From: Devosia soli
Lineage (GTDB): Bacteria > Pseudomonadota > Alphaproteobacteria > Rhizobiales > Devosiaceae
Length of the DNA stretch: 64,000 bases
Direction: 5' to 3'
Assembly: GCF_000970455.1 (NCBI RefSeq)
Contig: NZ_LAJG01000025.1
Location: 1-64,000 of the forward strand
The position numbers were made by a program, and so were the translations under genes. This document shows, one piece after another, positions 52,178 through 62,940 of the stretch. The notes beneath the pieces are model-generated. The model saw only the letters and a list, made by a program, of their open reading frames with translations. It was not told the origin of the DNA and searched no databases. Position 1 is the first letter of the stretch, and each line of letters opens with the position of its first letter.

Positions 52178-53215
52178 TCAACGGTCTTGGCCGGATTTAG
52201 AGGTTCGGGAAGACTTAGCTGAGCTGGCGCGGGCGACAATTCTGGGCGTGACGACGAAATGCTCGGGCGCGGTCCGGCCCTCAATACGCTCTACAAGCAG
52301 ACGCGCCGCCTGAATACCGAGGAGCTCGCCCGACTGATCGACGCTGGTCAGCCGGTGCTGCGCGAAATCGCAATACATGGTGTTGTCATAGCCGACGATG
52401 GCAACATCGTGCGGTATGGATACTCCGAGTTCCGTCGCCACACTGATCGCCTCGATGGCGATGAGGTCGGTCCAGCAGAAGATGGCGTCCGGCCGATTGT
52501 CCGATTCCAGAAGGCGGCGGACGGCAAGCTGCACGTCGCGCAGCACCTGGGTCGAGCGAATGATCAAGGTATCACTGCCCAGACCGTGGTCGACCATTTC
52601 AAGACGGTATCCCAGCTCGCGCTGGGAAACCACGGTCGACGCCCGCGCGAGACTGATCATGGCGATACGGCGATAGCCATTGGCATGAAGATGCCGAACG
52701 ACAAGACGCGCACCGAGTTGATCGTCGTTGTTGACGGTATCAAAACTCTCGTCGCCGGGCTCGTGATGGCCAATGAGGACGAGTGGCACGCGATGGGCGA
52801 TTTCGCTGATGCGCTCTGCCATTTCATTGGGGCCGATAAGGATCAGGCCATCCATCTGGCGATCGATCATGGCGTCGACCAGTTCGCTCGCCGTCACCGA
52901 AATCCCCTGCATTGCCTGGTATTGCGTCCGCGCGAGCGCTGAGGTCACGCCATCGAAAATGTCGGCAAAAAACGGGTTGCGCAGATCTGGCAGCAGCAGG
53001 CCGATGGTGTAGGTGCGCCCACGCAGCCCTCGGGCGGAAGCTAGGGGACGATAATTGAGCTTTTCCATCGACGCCTGCACTTTGGCGCGCAGGGCTTCGC
53101 TGACCCCATAGGCATCGCGCAGAACTTTCGAGACAGCGGCCACGGACACACCGGCATCGCTCGCTACCTCGCGGATCGTGATGCGTGGCGTTCTCGGCCC
53201 GGTCTTTTTCTGCAT
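52178..53215 (-). CDS. LacI-family transcriptional regulator
   Basis: The 345-residue repressor has a helix-turn-helix with hinge (ITIREVASDAGVSVAAVSKVLRDAYGVSE, near 12-40) and a periplasmic-binding-like effector domain (TYTIGLLLPDLRNPFFADIFDGV to the end). The ATG at 53215 has AGAGGA upstream; a longer start lies at 53242. It is divergent from the rhamnosidase/ABC operon, so it probably responds to rhamnose or a rhamnoside (inference). Confidence 0.88.
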   Translation of the reverse strand: MQKKTGPRTPRITIREVASDAGVSVAAVSKVLRDAYGVSEALRAKVQASMEKLNYRPLASARGLRGRTYTIGLLLPDLRNPFFADIFDGVTSALARTQYQAMQGISVTASELVDAMIDRQMDGLILIGPNEMAERISEIAHRVPLVLIGHHEPGDESFDTVNNDDQLGARLVVRHLHANGYRRIAMISLARASTVVSQRELGYRLEMVDHGLGSDTLIIRSTQVLRDVQLAVRRLLESDNRPDAIFCWTDLIAIEAISVATELGVSIPHDVAIVGYDNTMYCDFAQHRLTSVDQSGELLGIQAARLLVERIEGRTAPEHFVVTPRIVARASSAKSSRTSKSGQDR

Positions 53216-53261
53216 GATGGTCCTCTGCGCTTCTTTTCGCACCTAACCGATAAAAAGCCTA

Positions 53262-53293
53262 TTGCGAAGATCGCAAAAATGTAGAACGCTACA
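53262..53293. promoter_or_regulatory. Two palindromes in the LacI/GH78 promoter gap
   Basis: TTGCGA-AGA-TCGCAA (53262-53276) and TGTAG-AACG-CTACA (53280-53293) lie between the divergent regulator and rhamnosidase genes. One or both are candidate operators for the LacI protein. Confidence 0.5.
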
Positions 53294-53339
53294 CGTAGAA
53301 CAGTTTACGGCCGCAAAAGTGGCCTGAGGAGACTACGCC

Positions 53340-55724
53340 GTGTTGAATGAAACTGCCGCAGAGCTGGCTTCCAGCTCCCGAGCGTCTACGCGTGCCTGGA
53401 CCGCCAAGATGGTGCGTCCCTTGGCCGACAGGGGAGTAGGGACCGCAGCCAGTTTCATCGCGAAATCCTTTTCACTCGATACCGTTTCCGGCAGCGAAAT
53501 TCTCGATATATCGGCGCTCGGCCTCTACATCTGCTTCATTAACGGGAAGCGCGTTGGCCGCGATATCCTTACGCCCGGCTGGACGGCTTACGACGCGCGT
53601 CTCAGCTACCAGACTTATGAAATCGGCTCGTTGTTGGTGCCGGGTGAAAACCGCATCGAAATCTGGCTTGGCGATGGCTGGCTACGCTCGCAGCTGATGT
53701 GGGGCCAATTTCCGATCTACAACACCTGGGGCAGTCAGATTGCCGCCCTGATCGAGCTGCGCGCCAAGGCTGGCGACGCCGAACCGGTGCTCGTGACAGA
53801 CGCGTCCTGGGAAAGCGGCGAGCTGCCGATCCGCAAGTCGGGCATTTATTTCGGCGAGACCTTCGACGCACGCATCGCGCCGACGGTCTCCGCCGGAACA
53901 GAAGAGATTTCCTTTGACGCCGCTCGTCTCGTCGCTCACGAGACAACGCCGGTTCGCGAGCTCGACGCGCTGGCCGTGACCAAAGCCTGGACCGATGCGG
54001 AGGGCCGGCAGGTTTTCGACTTTGCCCAGAATATCGGCGGATATGTCGCCATTGCTGTCACTGGCGCCGCGGGCGCGACGGTCGTCATCGAACATGCCGA
54101 AGTGCTCGATAAGGACGGCAATTTCTACAACGTCAATTACCGTACTGCGGAGGCCACGCTGACCTACACGCTGGCGGGTCAGGGGACGGAAGACTATCGC
54201 CCGCATTTCACCTTCCAGGGTTTCCGCTATGCTCGCATCACCATTACGGGTGATGCCAAGCTGATCGACATCAAGGCGATCCCGATCAGTTCGGTGACGG
54301 AGCAGAAGGCGACGTTCACCTCGGGTAATCCGCTCGTCAATCGTCTGTTCCTCAATACGCTCTGGAGCCAGCGCGGCAATTTCATCGAAGTGCCGACCGA
54401 TTGCCCGCAGCGTGACGAACGCCTCGGCTGGACCGGCGACGCGCAGGTTTTTGCCGGTACCGCCGCCTATCTCGGCGACGTGCACAATTTCTTCCAAAAG
54501 TGGGTGCGTGACCTGATGGTCGATCAGCGCGAAGATGGCGCCGTTCCCCATGTTTGTCCTGATCCGACCCGGCTGCAGCCCGAGCACTATCCCGGCTTTT
54601 TCGGCTCGACCGGCTGGGGCGATGCCATTCACGAAGTGCCGTGGCAGGTGTATCTGCACTATGGCGACACGGCCTTCCTCAAGGAAGTGCTGCCGAATAT
54701 GGTGCGCTGGGTCGATTTCGTCTGGTCGATCAGCGATGGGCCGATCGTATCGCCGCCGCGCGAATGGGGCGCGCGTGGTTTCTCCTTCGGGGATTGGCTG
54801 CAGCCCAAGGGGCCGAGTGCAAAGCCGCTGCCGACGATCGGCGACGACGCTGCGGCAACGATCTATCTCCATATTGCGGCCAAGCAGGTCGCCAAGATTG
54901 CTGGCATCGTTGGCGACACCGCGACCGAGCAGCGCCTTGCCAAGATGGCGGACGCCGTCAAGGCAGCATTCGCCAGCGAATTCATCACGGCATCCGGACG
55001 GCTGGCCTATGACGACCAGACCTCCTATGCGCTGGCGATCGTGCATGACCTGATCCCGGCCGATAAGTATGAAGCGACCAAGGGCTATTTCAAGCACACG
55101 ATCGATCGTGCCGACCGCCGTATCGGGACGGGCTTCATCGGTACGCCAGCGCTGCTGCCGGCCCTGATCAAGATCGGGGAATGGGGTCTTGCCAGCGAAG
55201 TTTTCCTCCAGGAAGAGGTCCCGGGCTGGCTCTACCAGGTGAAGATGGGCGCGACGACGATCTGGGAGCGCTGGGACGCGATCCAGGCTGACGGATCGAT
55301 CTACAACCCGCAGATGAATTCATACAATCACTATGCCTATGGCGCCGTGTGCCAGTGGCTCCTGGAAAGCGTGGCCGGTTTCCGGCCGGAACAGAACGAT
55401 CCGGCATTCAAGACCGTCGTCTTCGAGCCGGTCATCCTGCCGGAATTGTCGCCTGTGGCAGCCGAGCACGACAGCCCCGCCGGCAAGATCACCGCCGCCT
55501 GGACCATCACGGGCGAGGCTGTGCGCTACGAGATCGAAGTGCCGGCACAAAGCCGCGGCGTGCTGCGCCTTGCGAACAGCTATCGCGATGCGATGCTCGA
55601 TGGCGCTCCGGTGGGGCAGGTGGATGTGGCCCTGAGCCCCGGCAAGCACACCATCTCATTCAACTACACCCCGCCTCAGCGCACGGCGCGCGAGAAGTCG
55701 CGGGTGAATGCCAACACGCCATAA
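53340..55724 (+). CDS. GH78 alpha-L-rhamnosidase
   Basis: The 794-residue glycoside hydrolase of family 78 removes alpha-L-rhamnose from glycosides. There is no signal peptide, so it is probably cytoplasmic. An N-terminal beta domain contains LYICFINGKRVGRDILTPGWTAYDARLSYQTY. The (alpha/alpha)6 catalytic domain has VPTDCPQRDERLGWTGDAQVF (general-acid region), then GDWLQPKG and GATTIWERWDAIQ. A C-terminal beta domain closes it. The GTG start is preceded by GAGGA. It opens an operon with an ABC sugar importer, implying uptake of rhamnosylated oligosaccharides. Confidence 0.92.
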   Translation: MLNETAAELASSSRASTRAWTAKMVRPLADRGVGTAASFIAKSFSLDTVSGSEILDISALGLYICFINGKRVGRDILTPGWTAYDARLSYQTYEIGSLLVPGENRIEIWLGDGWLRSQLMWGQFPIYNTWGSQIAALIELRAKAGDAEPVLVTDASWESGELPIRKSGIYFGETFDARIAPTVSAGTEEISFDAARLVAHETTPVRELDALAVTKAWTDAEGRQVFDFAQNIGGYVAIAVTGAAGATVVIEHAEVLDKDGNFYNVNYRTAEATLTYTLAGQGTEDYRPHFTFQGFRYARITITGDAKLIDIKAIPISSVTEQKATFTSGNPLVNRLFLNTLWSQRGNFIEVPTDCPQRDERLGWTGDAQVFAGTAAYLGDVHNFFQKWVRDLMVDQREDGAVPHVCPDPTRLQPEHYPGFFGSTGWGDAIHEVPWQVYLHYGDTAFLKEVLPNMVRWVDFVWSISDGPIVSPPREWGARGFSFGDWLQPKGPSAKPLPTIGDDAAATIYLHIAAKQVAKIAGIVGDTATEQRLAKMADAVKAAFASEFITASGRLAYDDQTSYALAIVHDLIPADKYEATKGYFKHTIDRADRRIGTGFIGTPALLPALIKIGEWGLASEVFLQEEVPGWLYQVKMGATTIWERWDAIQADGSIYNPQMNSYNHYAYGAVCQWLLESVAGFRPEQNDPAFKTVVFEPVILPELSPVAAEHDSPAGKITAAWTITGEAVRYEIEVPAQSRGVLRLANSYRDAMLDGAPVGQVDVALSPGKHTISFNYTPPQRTAREKSRVNANTP

Positions 55725-55776
55725 GGCGTTCGATTTCAACCGGGCCTGCAAAGGCAGGTCCACAGGGAGGTAGACC

Positions 55777-57066
55777 ATGACCAAGACCAAACTTTTCGCC
55801 CTGATGGGTGCCAGTACGCTGGGACTGATGATGACGGCCAACGCCGTCTATGCGCAGCAGTCCGGCTATTTGTCGTTTCTCATCGACAACGGCCCGCAAT
55901 CGGTTGCCGTGGCGGAAGCCTGGGTGGCCGCTTATACCGAGAAGAACCCGGATGTGACCATCGACATCGAAGTGCGCCCCGGTGGCGGTGAAGGCGACAA
56001 TATCGTCAAGACCCGCCTTGCCACGGGCGCCATGGCCGACGTGTTCTTCTACAATTCGGGCTCGCTGTTTCAGGCGCTGAACCCGGCGCAGAACCTTCTG
56101 CCGCTGACAGGCGAAGCCTTCCAGGCAAACGTGCAGGACAGCTTCAAGTCGGTCGTTTCGGCGGGTGGCGAAGTCTATGGCGCGCCCTTCGCTCCGGCCA
56201 TGGGCGGCGGCATCTTCTACAACAAGCCGATCTATGAAGAGCTTGGCCTCGAAATTCCCAAGACCTGGGACGAGTTCATGGCCAATAACGAAAAGATCAA
56301 GGCTGCCGGCAAAACCGCCGTCATCCAGACCTATGGCGAAACCTGGACCAGCCAGGTGATCGTGCTCGCCGACTTCTTCAACGTGCTGGCCGAAGACCCG
56401 CAGTTTGCCGAGCAGTTCACGGCGAACGAGGCCAAGTTCGCGACCACGCCGGCCGCGCTGCGCAGCTTCGAAAAGCTGCAGGAAGTCCATGATGCCGATC
56501 TCTTCAACGCCGATTTCGGCGCGGCAACCTATCCCGATGGTCTGCGCATGGTCGCCATGGGCGAGGGTGCGCACTATCCGATGCTGACCTTTGGCATCGG
56601 CGCGATTGCCGAAACCGTTCCGGATCACATCCAGGACGTCGGCTTCTTCGCGCTGCCCGGCGACAGCGCCGACAAGAACGGCCTCACCACCTGGATGCCG
56701 GACTCGATCTATGTCGCCAAGACCACGGCCAGCCCGGACCTCGCCAAGGATTTCGTGTCCTTCGTTGCTTCGCCCGAAGGATGCGACATCCGCAATGAAG
56801 CCGTCGGCGCCACCGGTCCTTACATGATCGCCGGCTGCGAACTGCCCGCCGACGTGCCGCCGGCCGTTTCGGACATGCTGCCCTACTTCCAGGAAGGCGG
56901 CCAGAACGCTCCGGCGCTCGAGTTCCTCTCGCCCGTCAAGGGTCCGGCGCTCGAGCAGATCACCGTCGAAGTGGGCTCGGGCATTCGTCCGGCTGCCGAG
57001 GGCGCTGCCCTTTATGACGAAGACGTGCGCAAGCAGGCCCAGCAGCTTGGCCTTGCCGGCTGGTAA
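55777..57066 (+). CDS. Sugar ABC transporter substrate-binding protein (CUT1)
   Basis: This periplasmic binding protein (429 residues) has a Sec signal (MTKTKLFALMGASTLGLMMTANAVYAQ). The mature protein follows the type II fold of extracellular-binding family 1: FYNKPIYEELGLEIPKTWDEFMANNEKIKAAG is its usual block. Two cysteines (EGCD and AGCE) could form a disulfide near the C-terminus. The neighbouring rhamnosidase points to a rhamnose-containing glycoside as ligand (inference). A strong stem-loop follows the stop. Confidence 0.88.
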   Translation: MTKTKLFALMGASTLGLMMTANAVYAQQSGYLSFLIDNGPQSVAVAEAWVAAYTEKNPDVTIDIEVRPGGGEGDNIVKTRLATGAMADVFFYNSGSLFQALNPAQNLLPLTGEAFQANVQDSFKSVVSAGGEVYGAPFAPAMGGGIFYNKPIYEELGLEIPKTWDEFMANNEKIKAAGKTAVIQTYGETWTSQVIVLADFFNVLAEDPQFAEQFTANEAKFATTPAALRSFEKLQEVHDADLFNADFGAATYPDGLRMVAMGEGAHYPMLTFGIGAIAETVPDHIQDVGFFALPGDSADKNGLTTWMPDSIYVAKTTASPDLAKDFVSFVASPEGCDIRNEAVGATGPYMIAGCELPADVPPAVSDMLPYFQEGGQNAPALEFLSPVKGPALEQITVEVGSGIRPAAEGAALYDEDVRKQAQQLGLAGW

Positions 57067-57085
57067 TCATTCCTGAGCATGCTCT

Positions 57086-57112
57086 GGCTCCGGAGGAAAA
57101 CCCTCCGGAGCC
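57086..57112 (+). promoter_or_regulatory. Intercistronic stem-loop after the binding-protein gene
   Basis: GGCTCCGGAGG and CCTCCGGAGCC pair perfectly over 11 bases around AAAAC, 19 bases after the stop, with no T-tract. This fits a 3' mRNA-protecting structure that raises binding-protein expression over the permeases. Confidence 0.65.
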
Positions 57113-57133
57113 GCAACGCATTACGAGGTTTCC

Positions 57134-58024
57134 ATGACGGCAGCGGCTGCTCCTGCGCTCAAAATGCAGCGGAGGTCCCTTTACCCAGGCTGGTTTTATC
57201 TACCGGCTGCAGTGGTCTATTCCGTGCTGTTCCTGGCGCCGACCTTCGCCTCGCTCTATTTCAGCCTGACGCGCTGGACATTGTTCGACGCGACGTTCAT
57301 CGGTTTCGACAATTTCGCGCAGTTTTTTCGCGAGCCCTTCCTTATCCAGGGCCTCGTCAACACCGTTATCTATGCCGTTGTCACATCGGGCTTGAAGGTG
57401 GTCATCGGCATGGCACTGGCCGTGATGCTCACGAGCCAGATCATGGCGCGCGGTTACCTCCGCTCCGTCATCTTCTTTCCGGTTCTCGTCTCGACCATCG
57501 GCGTCGGCATGACCTTCACCGTGCTGATGCATCCTACGCAGGGCATGATCAATCAGGCGCTGGCGCTGTTTGGCATCGCCGGTCCGGGCTGGCTCGTTGA
57601 CCCGAAACTCGCGCTGTTCTCGGTGGCGCTTGTCGACGTCTGGAAAGGCGTGGGCCTTGCTACAGTTATTTACATCGCCGGTCTCGTGGCCATTCCCAAA
57701 GACTACTACGAGGCCGCGCGCATCGATGGCGCGACCAGGCTGCAGAATTTCATTTATGTCACGCTGCCGCTGAGCCGGCCGGCAACTGCGACCGTGATTA
57801 CGCTCAGCTTCATCGGTGGCCTTCGCACCTTCGACCTGATCTGGGCCATGACAAAGGGCGGGCCGGGCTTTGCCTCCGACACCGTCGCCTCGGTGATCTA
57901 CAAGCAATATCAGGCGGGCTTTTATGGCCTTTCGACCGCAGGCAATGTGGTGCTCTTCATTCTCATCGCCGTGCTTGTCGTGCCGCTGACCATGTTCCTT
58001 AACCGCAAGCAGGGTCACGAATGA
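57134..58024 (+). CDS. Sugar ABC transporter permease (MalF-like)
   Basis: The first permease of the importer has 296 residues and about six transmembrane helices. It opens with LYPGWFYLPAAVVYSVLFLAPTFASLYFSLTRWTLF. The cytoplasmic EAA loop (DYYEAARIDGATRLQNFIYVTLPLSRP) contacts the ATPase. It overlaps the second permease gene by four bases (ATGA). Confidence 0.9.
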   Translation: MTAAAAPALKMQRRSLYPGWFYLPAAVVYSVLFLAPTFASLYFSLTRWTLFDATFIGFDNFAQFFREPFLIQGLVNTVIYAVVTSGLKVVIGMALAVMLTSQIMARGYLRSVIFFPVLVSTIGVGMTFTVLMHPTQGMINQALALFGIAGPGWLVDPKLALFSVALVDVWKGVGLATVIYIAGLVAIPKDYYEAARIDGATRLQNFIYVTLPLSRPATATVITLSFIGGLRTFDLIWAMTKGGPGFASDTVASVIYKQYQAGFYGLSTAGNVVLFILIAVLVVPLTMFLNRKQGHE

Positions 58025-58848
58025 GATCGCGCGGCTCCATCATCGGCGGCGTTGCCGCCATCGCGGCCACTTTCGTGGTCTTCGTGATCCCGTTCCTGTT
58101 CATCATCCTGATGGCTTTCAAGGACAAGCAGCAGTCCGCGCTGCGTGACTTTTCCTGGCCAAACGGTTTCCACCTCTGGGACAACCTCTATGAGGTGGTC
58201 AAGACCCGCAATTGGATGATGATCACGGCGTTTATCAACTCCTCGCTCATCACCGTGGTCAGCGTGACACTGCTGATCGTGCTCGCAGCGATGGTCGGCT
58301 TCGTCCTCGCGCGGCGCAAGACCAGGTGGAATGGACTGATTGAGTTCCTGATCCTTGCCGGTCTCATGATCCCACCAGCCGTGGTGCCGACGATCTGGTT
58401 GCTGCAGGGTCTGAAACTGTTCGGCACGCTCCATGGCATGATCCTGATCCAGGTAGCCTACAACCTGCCGTTTTCGATCATCCTCTATCGCGCCTTTATC
58501 GCTACCATTCCGCGCGAGCTCGACGAAGCGGCGGTGATCGACGGCGCGCGACCGCTCGATGTGTTCTTCCGCATCATCCTGCCGCTGCTCTGGCCGGTGA
58601 CGGTGACCAATATCGTGGTCCAATCGGTCGGCATATTCAACGATTTCACCAATCCGCTCTATTATCTGCCGGGCAATCAGAACGCTACCGTGCAACTGAC
58701 GCTCTATAATTTCCAGAGCCAGTTCAGCACCGCCTACAATCTCTTGTTCACCAATATCATGCTCATCACCATCCCGCCGCTGATCGTCTTCATGTTCTTC
58801 AACCGGCAGATCGTGGCCGGCATGACGGCTGGCGCGGTCAAGGGATAG
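58021..58848 (+). CDS. Sugar ABC transporter permease (MalG-like)
   Basis: The second permease has 275 residues, a long N-terminal helix and about five more. The EAA loop reads ELDEAAVIDGARPLDVFFRIILPLLWP, and the end has FNRQIVAGMTAGAVKG, typical of MalG-like C-termini that plug into the ATPase. It overlaps the first permease gene by four bases. Confidence 0.9.
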   Translation: MRSRGSIIGGVAAIAATFVVFVIPFLFIILMAFKDKQQSALRDFSWPNGFHLWDNLYEVVKTRNWMMITAFINSSLITVVSVTLLIVLAAMVGFVLARRKTRWNGLIEFLILAGLMIPPAVVPTIWLLQGLKLFGTLHGMILIQVAYNLPFSIILYRAFIATIPRELDEAAVIDGARPLDVFFRIILPLLWPVTVTNIVVQSVGIFNDFTNPLYYLPGNQNATVQLTLYNFQSQFSTAYNLLFTNIMLITIPPLIVFMFFNRQIVAGMTAGAVKG

Positions 58849-58887
58849 GGCGATGACTATCAAAACTCTCAGCGAGGCGACCTGACC

Positions 58888-59976
<1,089 letters not shown>

Positions 59977-59997
59977 GCTGAAACAATCCTCCCGACT

Positions 59998-60026
59998 GGC
60001 CCCGGCATTGCCGGGGCCTTTTTTTT
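59998..60026 (+). terminator. Rho-independent terminator of the rhamnoside operon
   Basis: GGCCCCGGC-ATT-GCCGGGGCC (59998-60018), a perfect nine-base stem, is followed by TTTTTTTT. It closes the GH78/ABC operon, 21 bases after its last stop. Confidence 0.9.
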
Positions 60027-60179
60027 ATGTCGAAACGCTTCCCTCTCATTCGTCGCTGACATGCACTGTCGTTGGCTGGCGTAAAATTAGGCCGGAAAGA
60101 CTGGGTAACCACGCTGACCGGAGCAAAGACGTTTCCGCTCGGCCGACAGCGAAGTAGATTGAGGTTGGAGGAAAGTTCG

Positions 60180-61526
60180 ATGACGCCATTTCACCAGATC
60201 CTTGCCAACAATCTCGTGGCCAATGTCACGAATTTTACTGTGTGGTTCGCTGTGACCTTCTGGGTCTTCATCGAAACCGAGTCGGTTTTCGCGACCGGCA
60301 TGATTGCCGGTATTTTCCTCGTGTTTACCGCCAGCTTCGGTATTTGGTTCGGCTCGATCGTCGATCATAATTCCAAGAAGATCGCGATGCTCGGCTCCAG
60401 CGTTGCGTCTGGGCTCTGCTATGCGATCGGCGTCGTCATGGTGCTGCTGGAGCCCGAAGGCGCCTTCACAAATCCATACGGGCCCTATCTCTGGATCTTT
60501 ATCCTCATCGTCATGCTCGGCGTCATCGCCGGCAATATCCGGTCGATCGCCCTGCCGACGCTCGTGACCATGCTCATTGCCGAAGACAATCGCGATAAGG
60601 CCAACGGGCTCGTCGGCATGGTGACCGGTATCGGCTTTCTGACCACTTCGGTCATCTCCGGTTTCCTTGTCGCATATACCGGAATGCTGGGCGTGCAAAT
60701 CATGGCCCTCAGCGCAACCGTCCTGGCGTTTCTGCACCTTCTTTGGGTCAAGCTGGATGAGGGCAGGGCGGTCGAAGATCCTGAACAGCCGATGGAGCCG
60801 AAGCGCGTTGATCTGGCCGGGACGATCCGCGTCGTCGCCGCTGTGCCGGGCCTTTTTGCGCTTATTTTCTTTGCCACCTTCAACAATTTCCTGGGCGGCA
60901 TCTTCATGGCACTGCTCGACGCCTATGGACTATCCATGGTTTCAGTCGAGACCTGGGGGCTGTTGTTCGGCTTTCTCTCTACTGCCTTCATCGTCAGCGG
61001 CATCGTCATTTCAAAGACAGGGCTCGGCAAAAACCCGCTGCGCACGCTGCTGCTCGTCAACGTTATGACCTGGTCGGTATGCTGCGTATTCACGTTTCAA
61101 ACCTCGATCTGGCTGTTGGCCGCCGGATGTTTTGTCTGGATGCTGCTTGGGCCCTATGCGGAAGCGGCTGAACATACGACGCTGCAGAAAGTGGTGCCGC
61201 TCGAACGGCAGGGGCGCGTCTTTGGCTTTGCGCAATCGGTCGAACAAGCCGCTTCGCCACTGACGGCGTTTCTGATTGGCCCACTCACGCAGTTCGTCGT
61301 GATTCCATTCATGACGGACGGGGCAGGGGCCCAGACCATAGGATCTTGGTTCGGCACAGGACCAGCGCGTGGCATCGCTCTCGTGTTCACCGTTGCCGGC
61401 TTCATCGGCCTGACGGTCACCATCCTTGCCTTCAACTCACGCTATTATCGTGAACTGTCGGCGGCTTATGCCAGCAACAAGGACGACGACGGAAATGGCG
61501 GGACGGCGGTTGCCGACCCCGCCTGA
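60180..61526 (+). CDS. MFS transporter
   Basis: The 448-residue major facilitator has about 12 hydrophobic helices. The N-terminal half includes GIWFGSIVDHNSKKIAMLGS (the DxxxRR-like loop between helices 2 and 3) and the middle RVDLAGTIRVVAAVPGLFALIFFA. It resembles the MFS_3/EntS-like exporter group by layout, but the substrate is not known. ATG 60180 has TTGGAGGAAAG upstream; a longer frame from 60072 is non-family. It is convergent with another MFS gene. Confidence 0.82.
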   Translation: MTPFHQILANNLVANVTNFTVWFAVTFWVFIETESVFATGMIAGIFLVFTASFGIWFGSIVDHNSKKIAMLGSSVASGLCYAIGVVMVLLEPEGAFTNPYGPYLWIFILIVMLGVIAGNIRSIALPTLVTMLIAEDNRDKANGLVGMVTGIGFLTTSVISGFLVAYTGMLGVQIMALSATVLAFLHLLWVKLDEGRAVEDPEQPMEPKRVDLAGTIRVVAAVPGLFALIFFATFNNFLGGIFMALLDAYGLSMVSVETWGLLFGFLSTAFIVSGIVISKTGLGKNPLRTLLLVNVMTWSVCCVFTFQTSIWLLAAGCFVWMLLGPYAEAAEHTTLQKVVPLERQGRVFGFAQSVEQAASPLTAFLIGPLTQFVVIPFMTDGAGAQTIGSWFGTGPARGIALVFTVAGFIGLTVTILAFNSRYYRELSAAYASNKDDDGNGGTAVADPA

Positions 61527-61528
61527 CC

Positions 61529-61559
61529 GTCACGCCGGCAGAGCTTCTGCCGGCGTGAC
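61529..61559. terminator. Perfect hairpin over both MFS stop regions
   Basis: GTCACGCCGGCAGA (61529-61542), loop GCT and TCTGCCGGCGTGAC (61546-61559) form a perfect 14-base stem. It encodes the last residues and stop of the minus-strand MFS gene and lies two bases past the stop of the plus-strand gene. There is no T-tract. Confidence 0.6.
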
Positions 61560-62753
61560 GTCGCGGCGCTTGGGCGGAAAGGCCAGCGCCAGCGCGGCAC
61601 CCGCGAGGCCCACGCCCGCCGAGGCAACATAGAGCCAGTGATAATCGCCGAAAGTATCGAAAAGCCAGCCGCCGCCGACTGGTCCAAAAGCCATGCCGAT
61701 CGAGGAAGTCATGGTGATGCCGCCCAGCACCGTGCCCATCACCTTCGGGCCGAAATAATCCCGGGCCAACACCGAATAGAGCGGCATCACGCCGCCATAG
61801 ACCATGCCGAGCACGACGGCGAGCATATAAAAATGCTGAAGCTCACTGACATAGATATAGCAATAAATGCCGACTGCCTGCAGCGCGAGGCCGCCCACGA
61901 TGATGCGCTTGACCCCGATGCGATCGGCAAGGACGCCGAAAATCAGGCGGCCGAATAGCCCTGCAACGCCTTCGACGCTATAGATGCTCGCCGCCGCCAG
62001 TGCGGAAGCCCCACAGAGCATGGCATAGCTGACCGTGTGAAAAATCGGTCCGGAATGAGCGGCGCAGCAGAGGAAGAACACGCCCGCCAGAATGAAGAAT
62101 TGCGGCTTGCGAAACACGGCCGTCATGTTTGACGGCGCCGGCTCGGCCGGAGCGAGATCGCTTGCGGGACTTGGTGCAGCCTCGATTGCTTCCGGAGCGC
62201 GCCGGATCAGGAAGGCCGCCGGGAAGATTAATACCGCGGCGGTAATCGCAGTCATCGTCATGGCGTCGCGCCAGCCATAGGTCTCGATCAGGATAGTCGC
62301 GAGCGGCGTGACGACCATCGGGGCAATGCCGCCGCCAAGCGAAACCAGCGATACGGCAAGGCTGCGGTTCTTGTCGAACCATCCAAGCGTCGTCGCGATC
62401 AAAGGTGCAAAGAACGCACCGCCGGACGCGCCGACAAGACCGCCATAAGCGAACTGGAAAACGAGCAAATCATGGGCGCGGCTGGCGATAAACAGCCCGA
62501 GGCCGAGCATCAATGCCGCTATCAACACGACCGGCCGCGCGCCGATCCGGTCGGTCAGCGTGCCCCAGATAAAGCCCGCAACGCCCATCACAACAAAACC
62601 AATCGTCATGGCGCCGGAAATGCCGGCCCGAGTCCAACCTGTATCGTCTGCCATCGGCTGGAGATAGACCGGCAAGGCGAACATGGCGCCCATGGCGATG
62701 CAAGTGATCAATGCGCCGGCAGCGACGATGACCCATCCGTAATGTCGTTCCAT
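61530..62753 (-). CDS. MFS transporter (MCT/OFA-like)
   Basis: The 407-residue major facilitator resembles the monocarboxylate/oxalate-formate antiporter group: ERHYGWVIVAAGALITCIAMGAMFALPVYLQPMADDTGW is the characteristic start, then GTLTDRIGARPVVL and FGVLADRIGVKRII. Twelve helices are likely. The ATG 62753 has GGAGGAA just upstream; a frame to 62900 has no family sequence. The substrate, perhaps an organic acid, is not proved. Confidence 0.85.
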   Translation of the reverse strand: MERHYGWVIVAAGALITCIAMGAMFALPVYLQPMADDTGWTRAGISGAMTIGFVVMGVAGFIWGTLTDRIGARPVVLIAALMLGLGLFIASRAHDLLVFQFAYGGLVGASGGAFFAPLIATTLGWFDKNRSLAVSLVSLGGGIAPMVVTPLATILIETYGWRDAMTMTAITAAVLIFPAAFLIRRAPEAIEAAPSPASDLAPAEPAPSNMTAVFRKPQFFILAGVFFLCCAAHSGPIFHTVSYAMLCGASALAAASIYSVEGVAGLFGRLIFGVLADRIGVKRIIVGGLALQAVGIYCYIYVSELQHFYMLAVVLGMVYGGVMPLYSVLARDYFGPKVMGTVLGGITMTSSIGMAFGPVGGGWLFDTFGDYHWLYVASAGVGLAGAALALAFPPKRRDVTPAEALPA

Positions 62754-62940
62754 TCGAAGGTTCCTCCAAAAGTTGTACCTCCGCGACGATTGGAACGCGC
62801 CCAAACAGACAGTCGCAAGAAAAAACTCTGGCGGATAAGCGATGGAAGATGATTGTTTGGCGTGGCCGCTGCTGGAGGGCGTTGTCGTCAGCGCCATCAC
62901 ACCGATATGGCAAAAGGCGTGCGCAAAATGGGGATTCGTG

